Counted from the first letter of the stretch, positions 28,885 through 37,603 are shown. The stretch: 64,000 bases of DNA from Rahnella sikkimica (GCF_002951615.1 NZ_CP019062.1:4030001-4094000), one strand, 5' to 3'. Program-made: numbers and translations. Notes: generated by a model not told the origin, from the sequence alone.

Positions 28885-29782
28885 TATGCGGCGGACTGCG
28901 CCGCGCAAACTCCTTCACCATCCAGTCAATAAACACCCGCACGCGGGGCGAAAGCTGACGGTTACGCGGATAAAGCAGCGCCACCGGCAACGCGCCGACC
29001 GGGAAATCCGCCAGAATTTGTACCAGCGTGCCCTGCGCCAGATCGTCGGTTAACCCGTAATGCGGTACCTGTATAATGCCCATTCCGCGCCGCGCCGCTT
29101 CTTTCATACTTTCCGCGCCGCTGACCGACAAACGGGTGGGCAACATCACGTCCCGCGCTTTTCCGTTCTGATGAAAAACCAGGGGCAACAGCCCGCCGGT
29201 CGAACTTGAGCGGAAGCCAATCATCCGGTGATTAGCGAGATCGTCCGGCGTTTCCGGTGTACCAAAACGCGCAAGATACGCCGGGCTGGCGCAGGTGATT
29301 TCCGGCAACGTGCCCAGCGGGCGCGCCACCATATCGCTGTCTTTCAGTTCGCCCGCGCGGATCACGCAGTCGATACCTTCACGCACCAGATCGACGAACC
29401 GGTCGCCTTCGCTCAGATAAAATTCGATCTCAGGATATTGCGCCAGAAAATCCGGCAGGCCGGGCAGAAGAAAATGCCGCGCCAGTGAACCGTGGACGTC
29501 CACCCGCAACAACCCTTTGGGCTGCGCACCGGCGAAATCCATCTCGGCATCTTCCACGTCGGCCAGAATGCGCAGACAGCGCTGATAATACGCCTCGCCG
29601 TCCAGCGTCGGGCTGACATGGCGGGTGGTGCGTTGCAGCAAACGAACCTTCAGCCGTGCTTCGAGCTGTTTAATGGCGTCGGTCACCGTCGAACGTTTCA
29701 GGTTCAGACCCTGCGCGGCCTGCGTAAAACTGCGCAGCTCTACCACGCGGGTAAACAGCTGCATACTGTCGAGTTTATCCAT
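28859..29782 (-). CDS. LysR-family transcriptional regulator
   Basis: Protein of 307 aa with an N-terminal winged helix (MDKLDSMQLFTRVVELRSFTQAA) and a LysR effector domain. It is divergent from an SDR gene across 112 bp; LysR/SDR pairs of this form are common in proteobacteria and the regulator usually controls the neighbour. Ligand unknown. Confidence 0.9.
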   Translation of the reverse strand: MDKLDSMQLFTRVVELRSFTQAAQGLNLKRSTVTDAIKQLEARLKVRLLQRTTRHVSPTLDGEAYYQRCLRILADVEDAEMDFAGAQPKGLLRVDVHGSLARHFLLPGLPDFLAQYPEIEFYLSEGDRFVDLVREGIDCVIRAGELKDSDMVARPLGTLPEITCASPAYLARFGTPETPDDLANHRMIGFRSSSTGGLLPLVFHQNGKARDVMLPTRLSVSGAESMKEAARRGMGIIQVPHYGLTDDLAQGTLVQILADFPVGALPVALLYPRNRQLSPRVRVFIDWMVKEFARRSPPHTTALHPAV

Positions 29783-29894
29783 GATTGTTCGCTTTTACCG
29801 GATAGTGATAACGAATATCGGGTAATTATCCGGCAGCGTCAATCCACTACTCTTTGTCTGTCGCCACACTTCAACAGACCCTGAGGAAAACATC

Positions 29895-30650
29895 ATGACT
29901 TCTCCGACTCAAAATCCGACCCCAAATAAAGTCGCGCTGGTCACCGGTGCATCACGCGGTATCGGCGCGGCCATCGCTGAACGTCTGGCGCGGGACGGTT
30001 TCACGGTCATCGTGAACTACTCGCGCGGCGAGGCAGAAGCCGACGCGGTGGTGAGTAAAATTGAACAGGCAGGTGGAAAGGCCATCACCGCGCAGGCCGA
30101 TGTCAGTGATGGTGCTGCGGTCAGCCGTATGTTTGCCAGCGCACAGCAAGCCTTTGGCGGCGTGGATGTGCTGGTGAATAACGCCGGGATCATGACGCTT
30201 TCCGCTATCGCCGACACCGACGATGCCGCGTTTGACCGCCTGATCGACATCAACCTGAAAGGCACGTTCAACACCCTGCGCGAAGCGGCAAAACACCTGC
30301 ATAACGGCGGACGCATTATCAATTTCTCCTCTACGGTGGTGGGTTTATATCAGCCAACTTACGGCGTTTACGCCGCAACCAAAGCCGCCGTCGAAGCGCT
30401 GAGCCGCGTACTGACCAAAGAAATGCGTGGCCGCCAGATCACCGTCAACACCGTCGCGCCCGGCCCGACGGCAACGGATTTATTCCTCAACGGTAAATCC
30501 GGGCAGTTGATCGAAAATATCGCCAAAGCCGCCCCTCTCGAACGCCTCGGCCAGCCGGAAGACATCGCATCCGTCGTCTCCTTCCTCGCCGGTCCCGACG
30601 GCGCATGGGTCAACGGCCAGACGCTGAAAGTGAACGGGGGGATCATTTAG
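29895..30650 (+). CDS. SDR-family oxidoreductase
   Basis: Classical short-chain dehydrogenase of 251 aa. The cofactor motif TGASRGIG lies at 17-24, NNAG at 95-98, and the catalytic set Ser145/146, Tyr159 and Lys163 in the YAATK region. The C-terminal motif WVNGQTLKVNGG is typical of 3-ketoacyl-reductase-like enzymes. An arginine after the first glycine-rich turn (NYSR) suggests NADPH preference, by inference. GAGG precedes the ATG. Divergent from the LysR gene. Confidence 0.92.
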   Translation: MTSPTQNPTPNKVALVTGASRGIGAAIAERLARDGFTVIVNYSRGEAEADAVVSKIEQAGGKAITAQADVSDGAAVSRMFASAQQAFGGVDVLVNNAGIMTLSAIADTDDAAFDRLIDINLKGTFNTLREAAKHLHNGGRIINFSSTVVGLYQPTYGVYAATKAAVEALSRVLTKEMRGRQITVNTVAPGPTATDLFLNGKSGQLIENIAKAAPLERLGQPEDIASVVSFLAGPDGAWVNGQTLKVNGGII

Positions 30651-30732
30651 AGAGGCGGCTTTAAAGGCATCACTAAAACCGGAAGGCAGCTCGCAAAAGT
30701 CTGCATAGGGAATACGCCCGCAGACTGTTGGT

Positions 30733-30753
30733 TGTATACTCTTTGTAGATACA
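30733..30753. promoter_or_regulatory. Possible operator of the toxin-antitoxin pair
   Basis: TGTAT-N11-ATACA inverted repeat 13 bp before the antitoxin start, in the position expected for autorepression by an antitoxin/toxin complex. Short arms make it tentative. Confidence 0.35.
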
Positions 30754-30765
30754 TACAGTGAGGTC

Positions 30766-31020
30766 ATGAACATGCGGACTCAGGCGACATTACAGAAATG
30801 GGGTAACAGCATCGCGTTACGCCTTTCAGGAAATTTGAAGTCAATTCCACAATTTGAAGAAGGCGATGTTGTTGACATTGAGGTTTCTGAAGAAGGGCTG
30901 CAAATTCGAAAAGCTAAAGGTAAAAAGCTAACTGAAGCCGAGCTTATATCAGGATTGGATGCTTATACTGCGCACGCTGATGAGATGGCGCAACCTGTAA
31001 GCAAGGAGCTTGGTTACTAA
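30766..31020 (+). CDS. MazE-like antitoxin
   Basis: Protein of 84 aa with an N-terminal AbrB/MazE swapped-hairpin DNA-binding domain (LQKWGNSIALRLS at about 9-21, then EEGDVVDIEVSEEGLQI). The C-terminal half is acidic and probably disordered until it binds the toxin. The stop codon overlaps the toxin ATG by one base (TAATG), a coupling typical of type II toxin-antitoxin modules. A second ATG at residue 3 could be used. Confidence 0.88.
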   Translation: MNMRTQATLQKWGNSIALRLSGNLKSIPQFEEGDVVDIEVSEEGLQIRKAKGKKLTEAELISGLDAYTAHADEMAQPVSKELGY

Positions 31021-31367
31021 TGTACATACCGAAACGTGGCGATATTTGTGAAATGGATTTTGCTTGGATTGAAGGGAAGCAACAGGGCAAATATCGCCCG
31101 GCGCTGATTTTGTCTCATGAAACATACAATCAGGTCACCGGGCTGGTGATTTGCATGCCTGTGAGCACCAGTGTCAGAGGTGCACCAACTGAAGTGCCGG
31201 TGAATAATCTGAGCTCGCCGTGCGTGGTGGTGGCGACAACGCTTATCCACACGATGGACTGGCGTCAGCGGCAGGCTAAATTCATCGCCGTTGCTGAAGA
31301 AGGTGTCTTTAACGATGTACTCGCCCGAATTATTCCGCTGATTGGTGGTGAAAGTTTACTGGCCTGA
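31020..31367 (+). CDS. MazF/PemK-like toxin
   Basis: Protein of 115 aa, the size of MazF/PemK endoribonucleases, which cleave mRNA at short sequence motifs. PKRGDICEMDF and YRPALILSHETYN give the conserved SH3-like barrel start with the catalytic-site Arg. A conserved region ending in TLIHTMDWRQRQAKFI corresponds to the MazF dimer-interface segment. It is immediately coupled to the antitoxin. It differs from E. coli MazF in the loop after strand 2, so the recognition sequence cannot be predicted. Confidence 0.87.
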   Translation: MYIPKRGDICEMDFAWIEGKQQGKYRPALILSHETYNQVTGLVICMPVSTSVRGAPTEVPVNNLSSPCVVVATTLIHTMDWRQRQAKFIAVAEEGVFNDVLARIIPLIGGESLLA

Positions 31368-31432
31368 AGATTGCCTTCCCGGCCAGCTTTCGGCTTCAAT
31401 TCCCAGCGCCACGGCCTGCGGCTTTCACGCAA

Positions 31433-31777
31433 ATGAAAGAGGTGGTGAGCCGGAACCTCAGGCAGTTTGACTGGCAGGCGTCTTAGCCGTTTAACGCCGC
31501 TTTCGGGCGAAAAAACGCCAGCCACGATCATCTGCGGCATCTGGTGGAACAGACGTGGGATCGCAGCCCGGCGTCGATTCAGGTGGAAGAACGCACGTTT
31601 GAGGAAGATCCGCAGATTACGCTGCTGTATCGCCACTTTTTACTCAGCAGCCCGTGGCAGGAAAACAGCAATCAGCTGATGGCGCATCTGGTCAAAAATT
31701 ACACGCAGTTGCAGTGGGCGCTGCCGGTGGTGCGCGGCATGACGCCTTCGGCGCTGCGCAGCGGCATTATTGTGTGA
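31433..31777 (+). pseudogene. Remnant of an unidentified gene, interrupted by an in-frame TAG
   Basis: A continuous frame from ATG 31433 codes MKEVVSRNLRQFDWQAS, then TAG at 31484-31486, then 96 further codons (PFNAAFGRKN... to a final SALRSGIIV) before TGA. Codon use and amino-acid balance continue across the stop, and codons upstream of the ATG also stay open, suggesting a once longer gene cut at the 5' end. I do not recognise the family. A sequencing or assembly error at the TAG is the alternative. It follows the toxin gene by 65 bp. Confidence 0.55.
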
Positions 31778-31874
31778 TTTTCTTTTCCGGCCCCAAACCC
31801 CGCTTTCCGACCGAACAATTCCAATGCTAAGTTAATGGTCATCGGACTAAATCAGAAAAACTCCAGGGAAAACT

Positions 31875-32405
31875 ATGCTGACTCAGGCACCCGTTCTTGA
31901 AACCGAACGTTTGATTTTGCGCGCCCATCGCGTGGAAGATTTCGAAGATATCGTCGCGCAGTGGGCCGATCCGGACGTCGTGAAATATATCGGCGGCACG
32001 CCGTCCACCCGCGAGGCCAGCTGGAGCCGGTTGCTGCGTTATCCCGGCCACTGGCAGATGCTCGGTTTTGGCTACTGGATTGTGTTTGAAAAGCACAACG
32101 GTGCGGAAGGGGCGTTTGTCGGGGAAATCGGCCTGGCAGATTATCAGCGTGAAATCACGCCCTCGCTGAACGGCATGGCAGAAATGGGCTGGGTGGTTTC
32201 GCCGAAATTTCAGGGTAAAGGCTACGCTGCTGAGGCCGCGCAGGCGGTGCTGAACTGGGCCAAAGCCAACGTTGAGCGTCCGCTGTGCTGCATTATTGCG
32301 CCGGAACATCAGGCGTCAATCCGGCTGGCGGAAAAGTGCGGTTTTGTTGCACAAACAGACACGACGTATCACGGTGCCAATACGCGGATTTTTATCCGCC
32401 GCTAA
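31875..32405 (+). CDS. GNAT-family N-acetyltransferase (RimJ/RimL-like)
   Basis: Protein of 176 aa that transfers an acetyl group from acetyl-CoA to an amine. LETERLILRAHRVEDFEDI at the N-terminus and the acetyl-CoA loop region around GWVVSPKFQGKGYAAEAAQAVL (about 98-120) are typical of the RimJ/RimL branch. It probably acts on a small molecule or protein N-terminus; substrate unknown. GGGAA precedes the ATG. It lies 24 bp upstream of a GST gene on the same strand. Confidence 0.88.
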   Translation: MLTQAPVLETERLILRAHRVEDFEDIVAQWADPDVVKYIGGTPSTREASWSRLLRYPGHWQMLGFGYWIVFEKHNGAEGAFVGEIGLADYQREITPSLNGMAEMGWVVSPKFQGKGYAAEAAQAVLNWAKANVERPLCCIIAPEHQASIRLAEKCGFVAQTDTTYHGANTRIFIRR

Positions 32406-32429
32406 TCGTTTCCACATTTAGGGGAAGTC

Positions 32430-33053
32430 ATGCTGAAGATTTTGGGTAAATCGCCGTCAATCAACGTGCGTAAAGTGTTGTGGACCTGCTTTGAGCTGGG
32501 GCTGGATTTTGAGCAGGAGCAGTTTGGTTCGGGATTTCAGTCCACGCAGACACCGGAATTTAAGGCGCTGAACCCGAATGCGATGGTGCCGGTGGTGCTC
32601 GACGACGAGTTTGTTTTGTGGGAATCCAATGTCATTTGCCGCTATCTGGCTGCAAAAGAAGGGCGCGAGGATTTGCTTTCTTCTGACCCGAAACGTCGTG
32701 CGCTGACGGAACAGTGGATGGACTGGCAGGCGGGCGAACTGAATAATTCATGGCGTTATGCGTTTATGGCACTGGCGCGCAACAGCCCGCAGCATCAGGA
32801 CCCGGCGCTGATTGACGGCAGTGTCAGCGAGTGGAACCGCCACATGCAGCTTTTTGAAGCGCAATTACAGCGAAGCGGCGATTACGTGTTGGGCGATAAT
32901 TTCACGCTGGCAGATATTCCGCTCGGGCTGGCGGTGAACCGCTGGTCGATGACGCCGATCTCTCGCCCGGCGTTGCCTGCGGTGGCTGCCTATTATGACC
33001 GGTTAAACCAGCGCGAAGGTTTCCGGCTTTATGGCAGAAACGGCCTGGTCTGA
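32430..33053 (+). CDS. Glutathione S-transferase family protein
   Basis: Protein of 207 aa. The thioredoxin-like domain reads INVRKVLWTCFELGLDFE with serine preceding the helix (GKSPSINVRK), the cis-proline NAMVPVVLDDE and WESNVICRYLA for glutathione binding. The C-terminal helical domain follows, containing NFTLADIPLGLAVNRW. It most resembles the GstB/YliJ type. AGGGGAAG precedes the ATG. It follows the GNAT gene closely and is followed by a terminator. Confidence 0.88.
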   Translation: MLKILGKSPSINVRKVLWTCFELGLDFEQEQFGSGFQSTQTPEFKALNPNAMVPVVLDDEFVLWESNVICRYLAAKEGREDLLSSDPKRRALTEQWMDWQAGELNNSWRYAFMALARNSPQHQDPALIDGSVSEWNRHMQLFEAQLQRSGDYVLGDNFTLADIPLGLAVNRWSMTPISRPALPAVAAYYDRLNQREGFRLYGRNGLV

Positions 33054-33073
33054 GCCGCCGTGTCGTAAAAGTA

Positions 33074-33110
33074 CGACGCCGCAATGTCCTTTGCGGCGTC
33101 GAAGTATTTT
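33074..33110 (+). terminator. Terminator after the GST gene
   Basis: Perfect 11-bp arms CGACGCCGCAA and TTGCGGCGTCG, a 6-base loop, then AAGTATTTT. Confidence 0.75.
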
Positions 33111-33118
33111 AAACCGTA

Positions 33119-33154
33119 CCCTTTATCTTTCGGGCAGAGATAAAAGATAAAGGG
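33119..33154. terminator. Hairpin between GST and SDR genes
   Basis: Arms CCCTTTATCTT and AAGATAAAGGG around a 14-base loop. It lies just past the minus-strand SDR stop and may end that transcript, though the T-run is weak. Confidence 0.45.
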
Positions 33155-33184
33155 CCGTTTGATGACTCAAACAGACGCATCGGT

Positions 33185-34300
33185 TTATTTAAAATCCACT
33201 CTCATCAGTTCACTGATTGTCTGACCGCGAGTCGAGGAAACACATTTATCAATATAACTTTTAAATGCAGCTGGCTTAGGAATACCCATATTCATTAAGC
33301 GTGAGTTGTCAAATTTCACATTTAATTGTGCAAAGCCGCCATAAAGTTTTATTGCACGTAGAATGATTTTGTCATTACACGGGCCGAGCACGTCTTTGAA
33401 CTGTTTACGGATGCCGGTAAATTCCTGATAACTGATCTGCTGATATTCACTGATAATACGTGACGTATTATTGGCTTTCGCCACAGACGTATCTATTTCA
33501 TGGAATGGCGTGCACATCTCTTCACCGGAAGAAATATGATAGAAACTGTGGCTCAGTTCAGCCGCAAGGCACAGTTTAACCAGCACCATAGCGCAATAAT
33601 CGACCGGAATGACATCCACCTGATCGTCGAGCGTACAGGTAAATTTCTTCAGTTTAATGGCCATCATGAAGACCCAGAAAATGCTGCTCGACGGCTGGCA
33701 ACCATGTTGCGTGTGACCCACAATGATTGACGGACGGGCGACCACAAACGGCAGATTCGGACATTCGCTGCGCACCAGATTTTCGATGGCACGCTTGGAC
33801 GCTGTGTACTGCACCAGGTCTTCGTTGTGCTCGTTGTCCGGCATGCCTTCATAAAACACGCTGTCTTTATCCGGCATTGATGCCATCGCGGTGCCCACGT
33901 GGACAAACCGCTGTAAGCCTTTGACCTGCGCCATGCGTTTGGCAAAAATCAGTGAGCCTTCGACGTTAACACGCCACATCGCCGGGTTATTGCCAAATGA
34001 AGCAATCGCGGCGCAGTTAATCACATGTGTGACATGATCCAAACGCGGGTCTTGAATAAAGTTTTCCGGCTCAGCAAGATCGCCGGTTAATATAGATTCC
34101 TCGCTAATAGCTGAAAGCTGTTCATCGGATAATTCAAATTTTTTCAAATTATCGATAATTCTGGCGAGTCCCGTCGCGTTATCGTCAGCCCTGACCAGAA
34201 GTAATAATTTATTTTTGGAGCCTAATTGTTGACGAAGAATATATTCGACAACCGCTCCGCCCACGAAACCTGTAGCGCCGGTAATTAAAAGGGTATTCAT
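33185..34300 (-). CDS. Stand-alone thioester-reductase-like SDR
   Basis: Extended short-chain dehydrogenase of 371 aa of the NAD-binding-4 (male-sterility/thioester-reductase) kind. The cofactor motif GATGFVGG is at 8-15, with catalytic Tyr165 and Lys169 in YTASK, and VARPSIIVGHT follows. In larger proteins this domain reduces a carrier-bound acyl thioester to an aldehyde or alcohol; alone it may act on acyl-CoA or acyl-ACP. The start at 34300 is preferred because MNTLLITG is the fold start. The gene and its upstream region are visibly more A/T-rich than the neighbours, suggesting transfer. Confidence 0.75.
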   Translation of the reverse strand: MNTLLITGATGFVGGAVVEYILRQQLGSKNKLLLLVRADDNATGLARIIDNLKKFELSDEQLSAISEESILTGDLAEPENFIQDPRLDHVTHVINCAAIASFGNNPAMWRVNVEGSLIFAKRMAQVKGLQRFVHVGTAMASMPDKDSVFYEGMPDNEHNEDLVQYTASKRAIENLVRSECPNLPFVVARPSIIVGHTQHGCQPSSSIFWVFMMAIKLKKFTCTLDDQVDVIPVDYCAMVLVKLCLAAELSHSFYHISSGEEMCTPFHEIDTSVAKANNTSRIISEYQQISYQEFTGIRKQFKDVLGPCNDKIILRAIKLYGGFAQLNVKFDNSRLMNMGIPKPAAFKSYIDKCVSSTRGQTISELMRVDFK

Positions 34301-34315
34301 AACGATGACCTGCAA

Positions 34316-34662
34316 CGGGAAATTAACGGCACAGTATCACCTCTATTCTAAACGGAACGTATACCAGATTTTGCCGCAAGTAAACGCAACCTCAACAGCA
34401 CGAAAAGCTTAAAAAAGGAGAAAAGTTCCGTTGTCATGAAAATTAAATAATCAGGCATCATTACTTACAATGGGAAATAATTATCAGGTGTGAATAAAAT
34501 AATTAAGTCAAATTAAAGCGGGGCGTTAACGGGATATCAGCAGGCTTCGGACAACATTTTCGTCGCAGATTGGCAAGAACCTGCGTGCAGAAAGTATCCA
34601 CTCCTGCGCCACTACGTTAAACTGTAGGCTTGAGTATAGTGAAAAAGAAGGATTAAGAAAGG
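34316..34662. other. A/T-rich gene-free interval
   Basis: Upstream region shared by the divergent SDR gene and the RIO kinase gene. Several A/T tracts (around 34440-34520) are visible; no reading frame, repeat or confident promoter was identified. Confidence 0.4.
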
Positions 34663-34752
34663 ATGACGCGAACGGCGTGTCTGGTGTGTAATGCAGGGAA
34701 TATTGCGCAGGTCATTCCCTCATGCGCTGAAATAAGGTACAAGGCTGCATGA
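34663..34752 (+). CDS. Possible leader peptide coupled to the RIO kinase gene
   Basis: A 29-codon frame, MTRTACLVCNAGN to KAA, whose TGA stop overlaps the kinase ATG in the sequence ATGA. AGAAGGA lies 11 bases before its start. Such 4-base overlap suggests translational coupling. The frame is short and could be chance. Confidence 0.35.
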   Translation: MTRTACLVCNAGNIAQVIPSCAEIRYKAA

Positions 34753-35606
34753 AAATCCCAAATAGAATCCAACCTCTGGTGGATGACGGCCTGATAGACG
34801 ATGTGGTCCGTCGTTTGAAAAGTGGCAAAGAAGCCGACGTTTACACCGTTTTATGCGGTGAAGAAATCCGTTGCGCCAAAGTTTATAAGGAAGCGACGCA
34901 GCGTAGCTTCAAGCAGGCCGTGCAGTATCAGGAAGGCCGCAAAGTCCGCAATACCCGCAACGCGCGTGCGATGCAAAAAGGGTCAAAGTTCGGGCGTAAG
35001 CAGCAGGAAGAGTCCTGGCAAACGGCAGAAGTCGATGCGCTGTTCCGGCTGGCAAACGCCGGGGTGCGCGTGCCGCAACCGTATATTTGCCTGGATGGCG
35101 TGCTGCTGATGGAGCTGATCACCGACGCTGACGGCGTGGTTGCGCCGCGTCTGAGCGACGTTATCCTGACCGAAGAAGAAGCCGTGGCGGATTTTGAAAC
35201 GATGATCCGCAATATCGTGCGCATGTTGTGCGCAGGGATTGTTCACGGTGATTTGTCAGAATTTAACGTGCTGATGGATGCCGACGGGCCGGTGATTATC
35301 GACCTGCCGCAGGCCGTGGACGCCGCCGCGAACAACCATGCCGAATCGATGTTTGAACGCGATGTGAATAACATGACCGAATATTATGGCCAGTTCGCGC
35401 CGCAATTGCTGGAAACGCGTTATGCCAAAGAAATCTGGGCGTTATACGAGGACGGTAAACTGACCCCGGAAACGCCTCTGACCGGTCTGTTCGCCGAAGA
35501 TACGCATAAAGCGGACGTGGATTCCCTGCTCGATGAAATCATCGCCGCCGAAGATGAATACTACGACCGTCAGCGGGCAATGAAAGAACGCGATCTGGAC
35601 CACTAA
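34749..35606 (+). CDS. RIO-family serine protein kinase
   Basis: Protein of 285 aa with a RIO1-type kinase domain. The phosphate-loop region SGKEADVYTVLCG is at 25-37, the ATP lysine is Lys44 in CAKVYK, the catalytic loop HGDLSEFN is at 166-173 (Asp168, Asn173), and the metal-binding Asp185 is in IDLPQA. Bacterial RIO kinases of this group occur widely but their targets are not known. The 20-residue acidic tail after the kinase core is rich in Glu/Asp. It may be translationally coupled to the short leader frame upstream. Confidence 0.88.
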   Translation: MKIPNRIQPLVDDGLIDDVVRRLKSGKEADVYTVLCGEEIRCAKVYKEATQRSFKQAVQYQEGRKVRNTRNARAMQKGSKFGRKQQEESWQTAEVDALFRLANAGVRVPQPYICLDGVLLMELITDADGVVAPRLSDVILTEEEAVADFETMIRNIVRMLCAGIVHGDLSEFNVLMDADGPVIIDLPQAVDAAANNHAESMFERDVNNMTEYYGQFAPQLLETRYAKEIWALYEDGKLTPETPLTGLFAEDTHKADVDSLLDEIIAAEDEYYDRQRAMKERDLDH

Positions 35607-35613
35607 CCGACGG

Positions 35614-36354
35614 CTATTCCTGCATCACCGAATGTTTTCCGCAAAAACCGGCATTCTGCAAAATGTGCTGGCCGGTTTCTGAAAGAATAAATTCTGCCAG
35701 CGGTTTGCCTTTTTCCGTACACGTTGCGAGCGCATAACGGGCTCGCACGTTGTAATCCGCCGGAATGTTGTAAACCTCCAGTGCATCGTTTTCCCGCAGC
35801 GAAGCGGCGTAACTGGTGTAGCCGATAAACACATCGGCTTGCCCGCTGCTAATCAGCCATTCTGCGGCCAGTTTCCCTTCCGGGATTTTTGCCGATTTCT
35901 CACCCCCGACCAGACGCAGCGCTTTATTGCGCAAAGCCTCACCCGCGCCCGGATGACGCCGCTCAATCAGTTCAAACATCTGCCAGGCGTAATCGCCGGA
36001 AGGATCGCTTTGCGGGGTTGAGGTGGCGAGGCGAAAACGCGAGTCGAGCAATACGCTCAGCCAGTTAAGCTTGTCCAGCGCCGGCCCTTTGCGCGCCGTG
36101 ACGCACAGGCTGTTTCCGCAAAACGCATCGACCTCCCGCGCCTTGCCGTGTTGTTGCAAGGCCAGCGGATGCGCGGTGTTGGCCGAAGCGAATAAATCGA
36201 CTTTCTCACCCTGTTCAATTCTGTCGCGCAGCAGCCCGGCAGGACCGAATTCGGTCACCACCTTGGTGCCGGTTTTATCCTGAAAAGCCTCACACAACGG
36301 TGCCCATGCGCGGCGCAGGCTGCCTGCGGCCAGCACTTTGATCGAGTTTGCCAT
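35614..36354 (-). CDS. ModA-like solute-binding protein lacking a signal peptide
   Basis: Protein of 246 aa with the fold of molybdate-binding protein ModA: IKVLAAGSLRRAW at the start, FGPAGLLRDRIEQGEKVDLFASAN (about 36-60), and ADVFIGYTSYAAS near 190. The start is well marked by AAGGAG with proper spacing, yet it begins directly with the domain, MANSIKVLAAG, so no export signal exists. It would then be cytoplasmic, perhaps a sensor or storage protein for an oxyanion; that is inference. No modB or modC gene lies beside it. Only 49 bp separates it from the next gene upstream, so they may be cotranscribed. Confidence 0.78.
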   Translation of the reverse strand: MANSIKVLAAGSLRRAWAPLCEAFQDKTGTKVVTEFGPAGLLRDRIEQGEKVDLFASANTAHPLALQQHGKAREVDAFCGNSLCVTARKGPALDKLNWLSVLLDSRFRLATSTPQSDPSGDYAWQMFELIERRHPGAGEALRNKALRLVGGEKSAKIPEGKLAAEWLISSGQADVFIGYTSYAASLRENDALEVYNIPADYNVRARYALATCTEKGKPLAEFILSETGQHILQNAGFCGKHSVMQE

Positions 36355-36403
36355 CAGATCTCCTTGTCACATTACCCCAAAAAAGTACGGCACCGGGATG
36401 AGG

Positions 36404-37492
36404 TTATTTCCCGGCGTGCGCCGCTTCGGCGGCAGGTTTGAAGTCTGTCCGGTAGAAGCGCTGATAATAGGCGTCAGCCTGTTTTTGCATATCGATGTCG
36501 GCGAATTTTTGCGGATACAGTTTTTTCGCCATCCACAATTCACCGATTGCCAGCGCTTCAGGCATCGGGTAGCCCCAGGCTTTGGCGTATTCCGGCATCA
36601 GATAAACGCGATGATTTTTGACCGCATCAATGCTCTGCCATTTCGGGTCGTGGGTGATCTGACCGACGACTTCCGGATACCTGTCCTGCACGAAGATCAC
36701 CTGCGGATCCCAGGCGATCACCTGCTCAAGTGAAACCTGTTTGTAGCCTTTCACGGTCGCCTCGGCCACGTTGAGCGCACCGGCATGGGACATCATCAGC
36801 CCGGTATATTTACCGGAACCGTAGGTGGTCAGGTCAGGATTGGCCATGTAAGTGCGAATGCGCTGGTCAGCCGGAATGGTTTTCAGCCGCGTGCCCACTA
36901 ACTGGCGCTGAGCAAAAGTATAGTCGATCAATGACTGCGCCTGTTTCTGACGATTGACCACTTCCCCGATCAGCTGGATCCCTTTCTTCAACCCTTCGGT
37001 ATACGCCTGATCTTCATCCGGCAGCACCGGATTCATCTTATGTTCTTCCCCTTTCGGATCATCACGCAAAGAAATAGCGACGACCGCGATACCGGTCTGG
37101 CTGATCTGGTCGATCATTTCCTGCGGTGCATAGTTGGTGACGAATACCACCTGCGGATGCAGGGCGACTACGCTTTCCAGGTTCACGCTGGTCAAATCGC
37201 CCACCACCGGCGTTTTTTCCAGAGACGGCGCAAGACGCACGTAACCGCTGCCCAGCTGTTGCTGCCAGTTGTTGAGCACGCCGACGATATCTTTGGTCGC
37301 ATCAAGCTGAACCAGAAGATTGAGCGTCTGATGTTGCAGCACGACCACGCGATCAACCTGATCGGGGATCGTCACCTGACGCCCGAGCTGGTCGGTGATC
37401 TGGCGTGAGGCCAGGGCGGATTGCGACGAGAAGCTCAGGACAAGGCCGAGCAGTAAAGCGGATGGCAGTAATTTGGAAGAAAATGCGCGCAC
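36404..37492 (-). CDS. Periplasmic metal/oxyanion-binding protein of an ABC importer (MolA/BtuF type)
   Basis: Protein of 362 aa with a signal peptide (about 1-28, cleavage after SALA) and the class-III binding-protein fold: QVTIPDQVDRVVVLQHQTLN, VVALHPQVVFVTNY and VIAWDPQVIFVQDRYP. This form resembles proteins annotated for iron or molybdate (H. influenzae MolA type); the substrate is not certain. No permease or ATPase gene follows in the window, so partners must be elsewhere. It lies 49 bp upstream of the ModA-like gene, and the pair may share an oxyanion theme. Confidence 0.8.
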   Translation of the reverse strand: MRAFSSKLLPSALLLGLVLSFSSQSALASRQITDQLGRQVTIPDQVDRVVVLQHQTLNLLVQLDATKDIVGVLNNWQQQLGSGYVRLAPSLEKTPVVGDLTSVNLESVVALHPQVVFVTNYAPQEMIDQISQTGIAVVAISLRDDPKGEEHKMNPVLPDEDQAYTEGLKKGIQLIGEVVNRQKQAQSLIDYTFAQRQLVGTRLKTIPADQRIRTYMANPDLTTYGSGKYTGLMMSHAGALNVAEATVKGYKQVSLEQVIAWDPQVIFVQDRYPEVVGQITHDPKWQSIDAVKNHRVYLMPEYAKAWGYPMPEALAIGELWMAKKLYPQKFADIDMQKQADAYYQRFYRTDFKPAAEAAHAGK

Positions 37493-37564
37493 GAAGGAAT
37501 TCCTCTGTTTTCGTTGTGCAGAGGATTATATAGCGTTAATCAGGGACTGAATATGACCACAGAC

Positions 37565-37588
37565 AAAGCCGCTTTCAGAAACGGCTTT
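37565..37588 (-). terminator. Possible terminator after the LysE-type gene
   Basis: Arms AAAGCCG and CGGCTTT around a 10-base interior; T-run weak. Confidence 0.4.
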
Positions 37589-37603
37589 ATCTGTTTTACG
37601 GCG

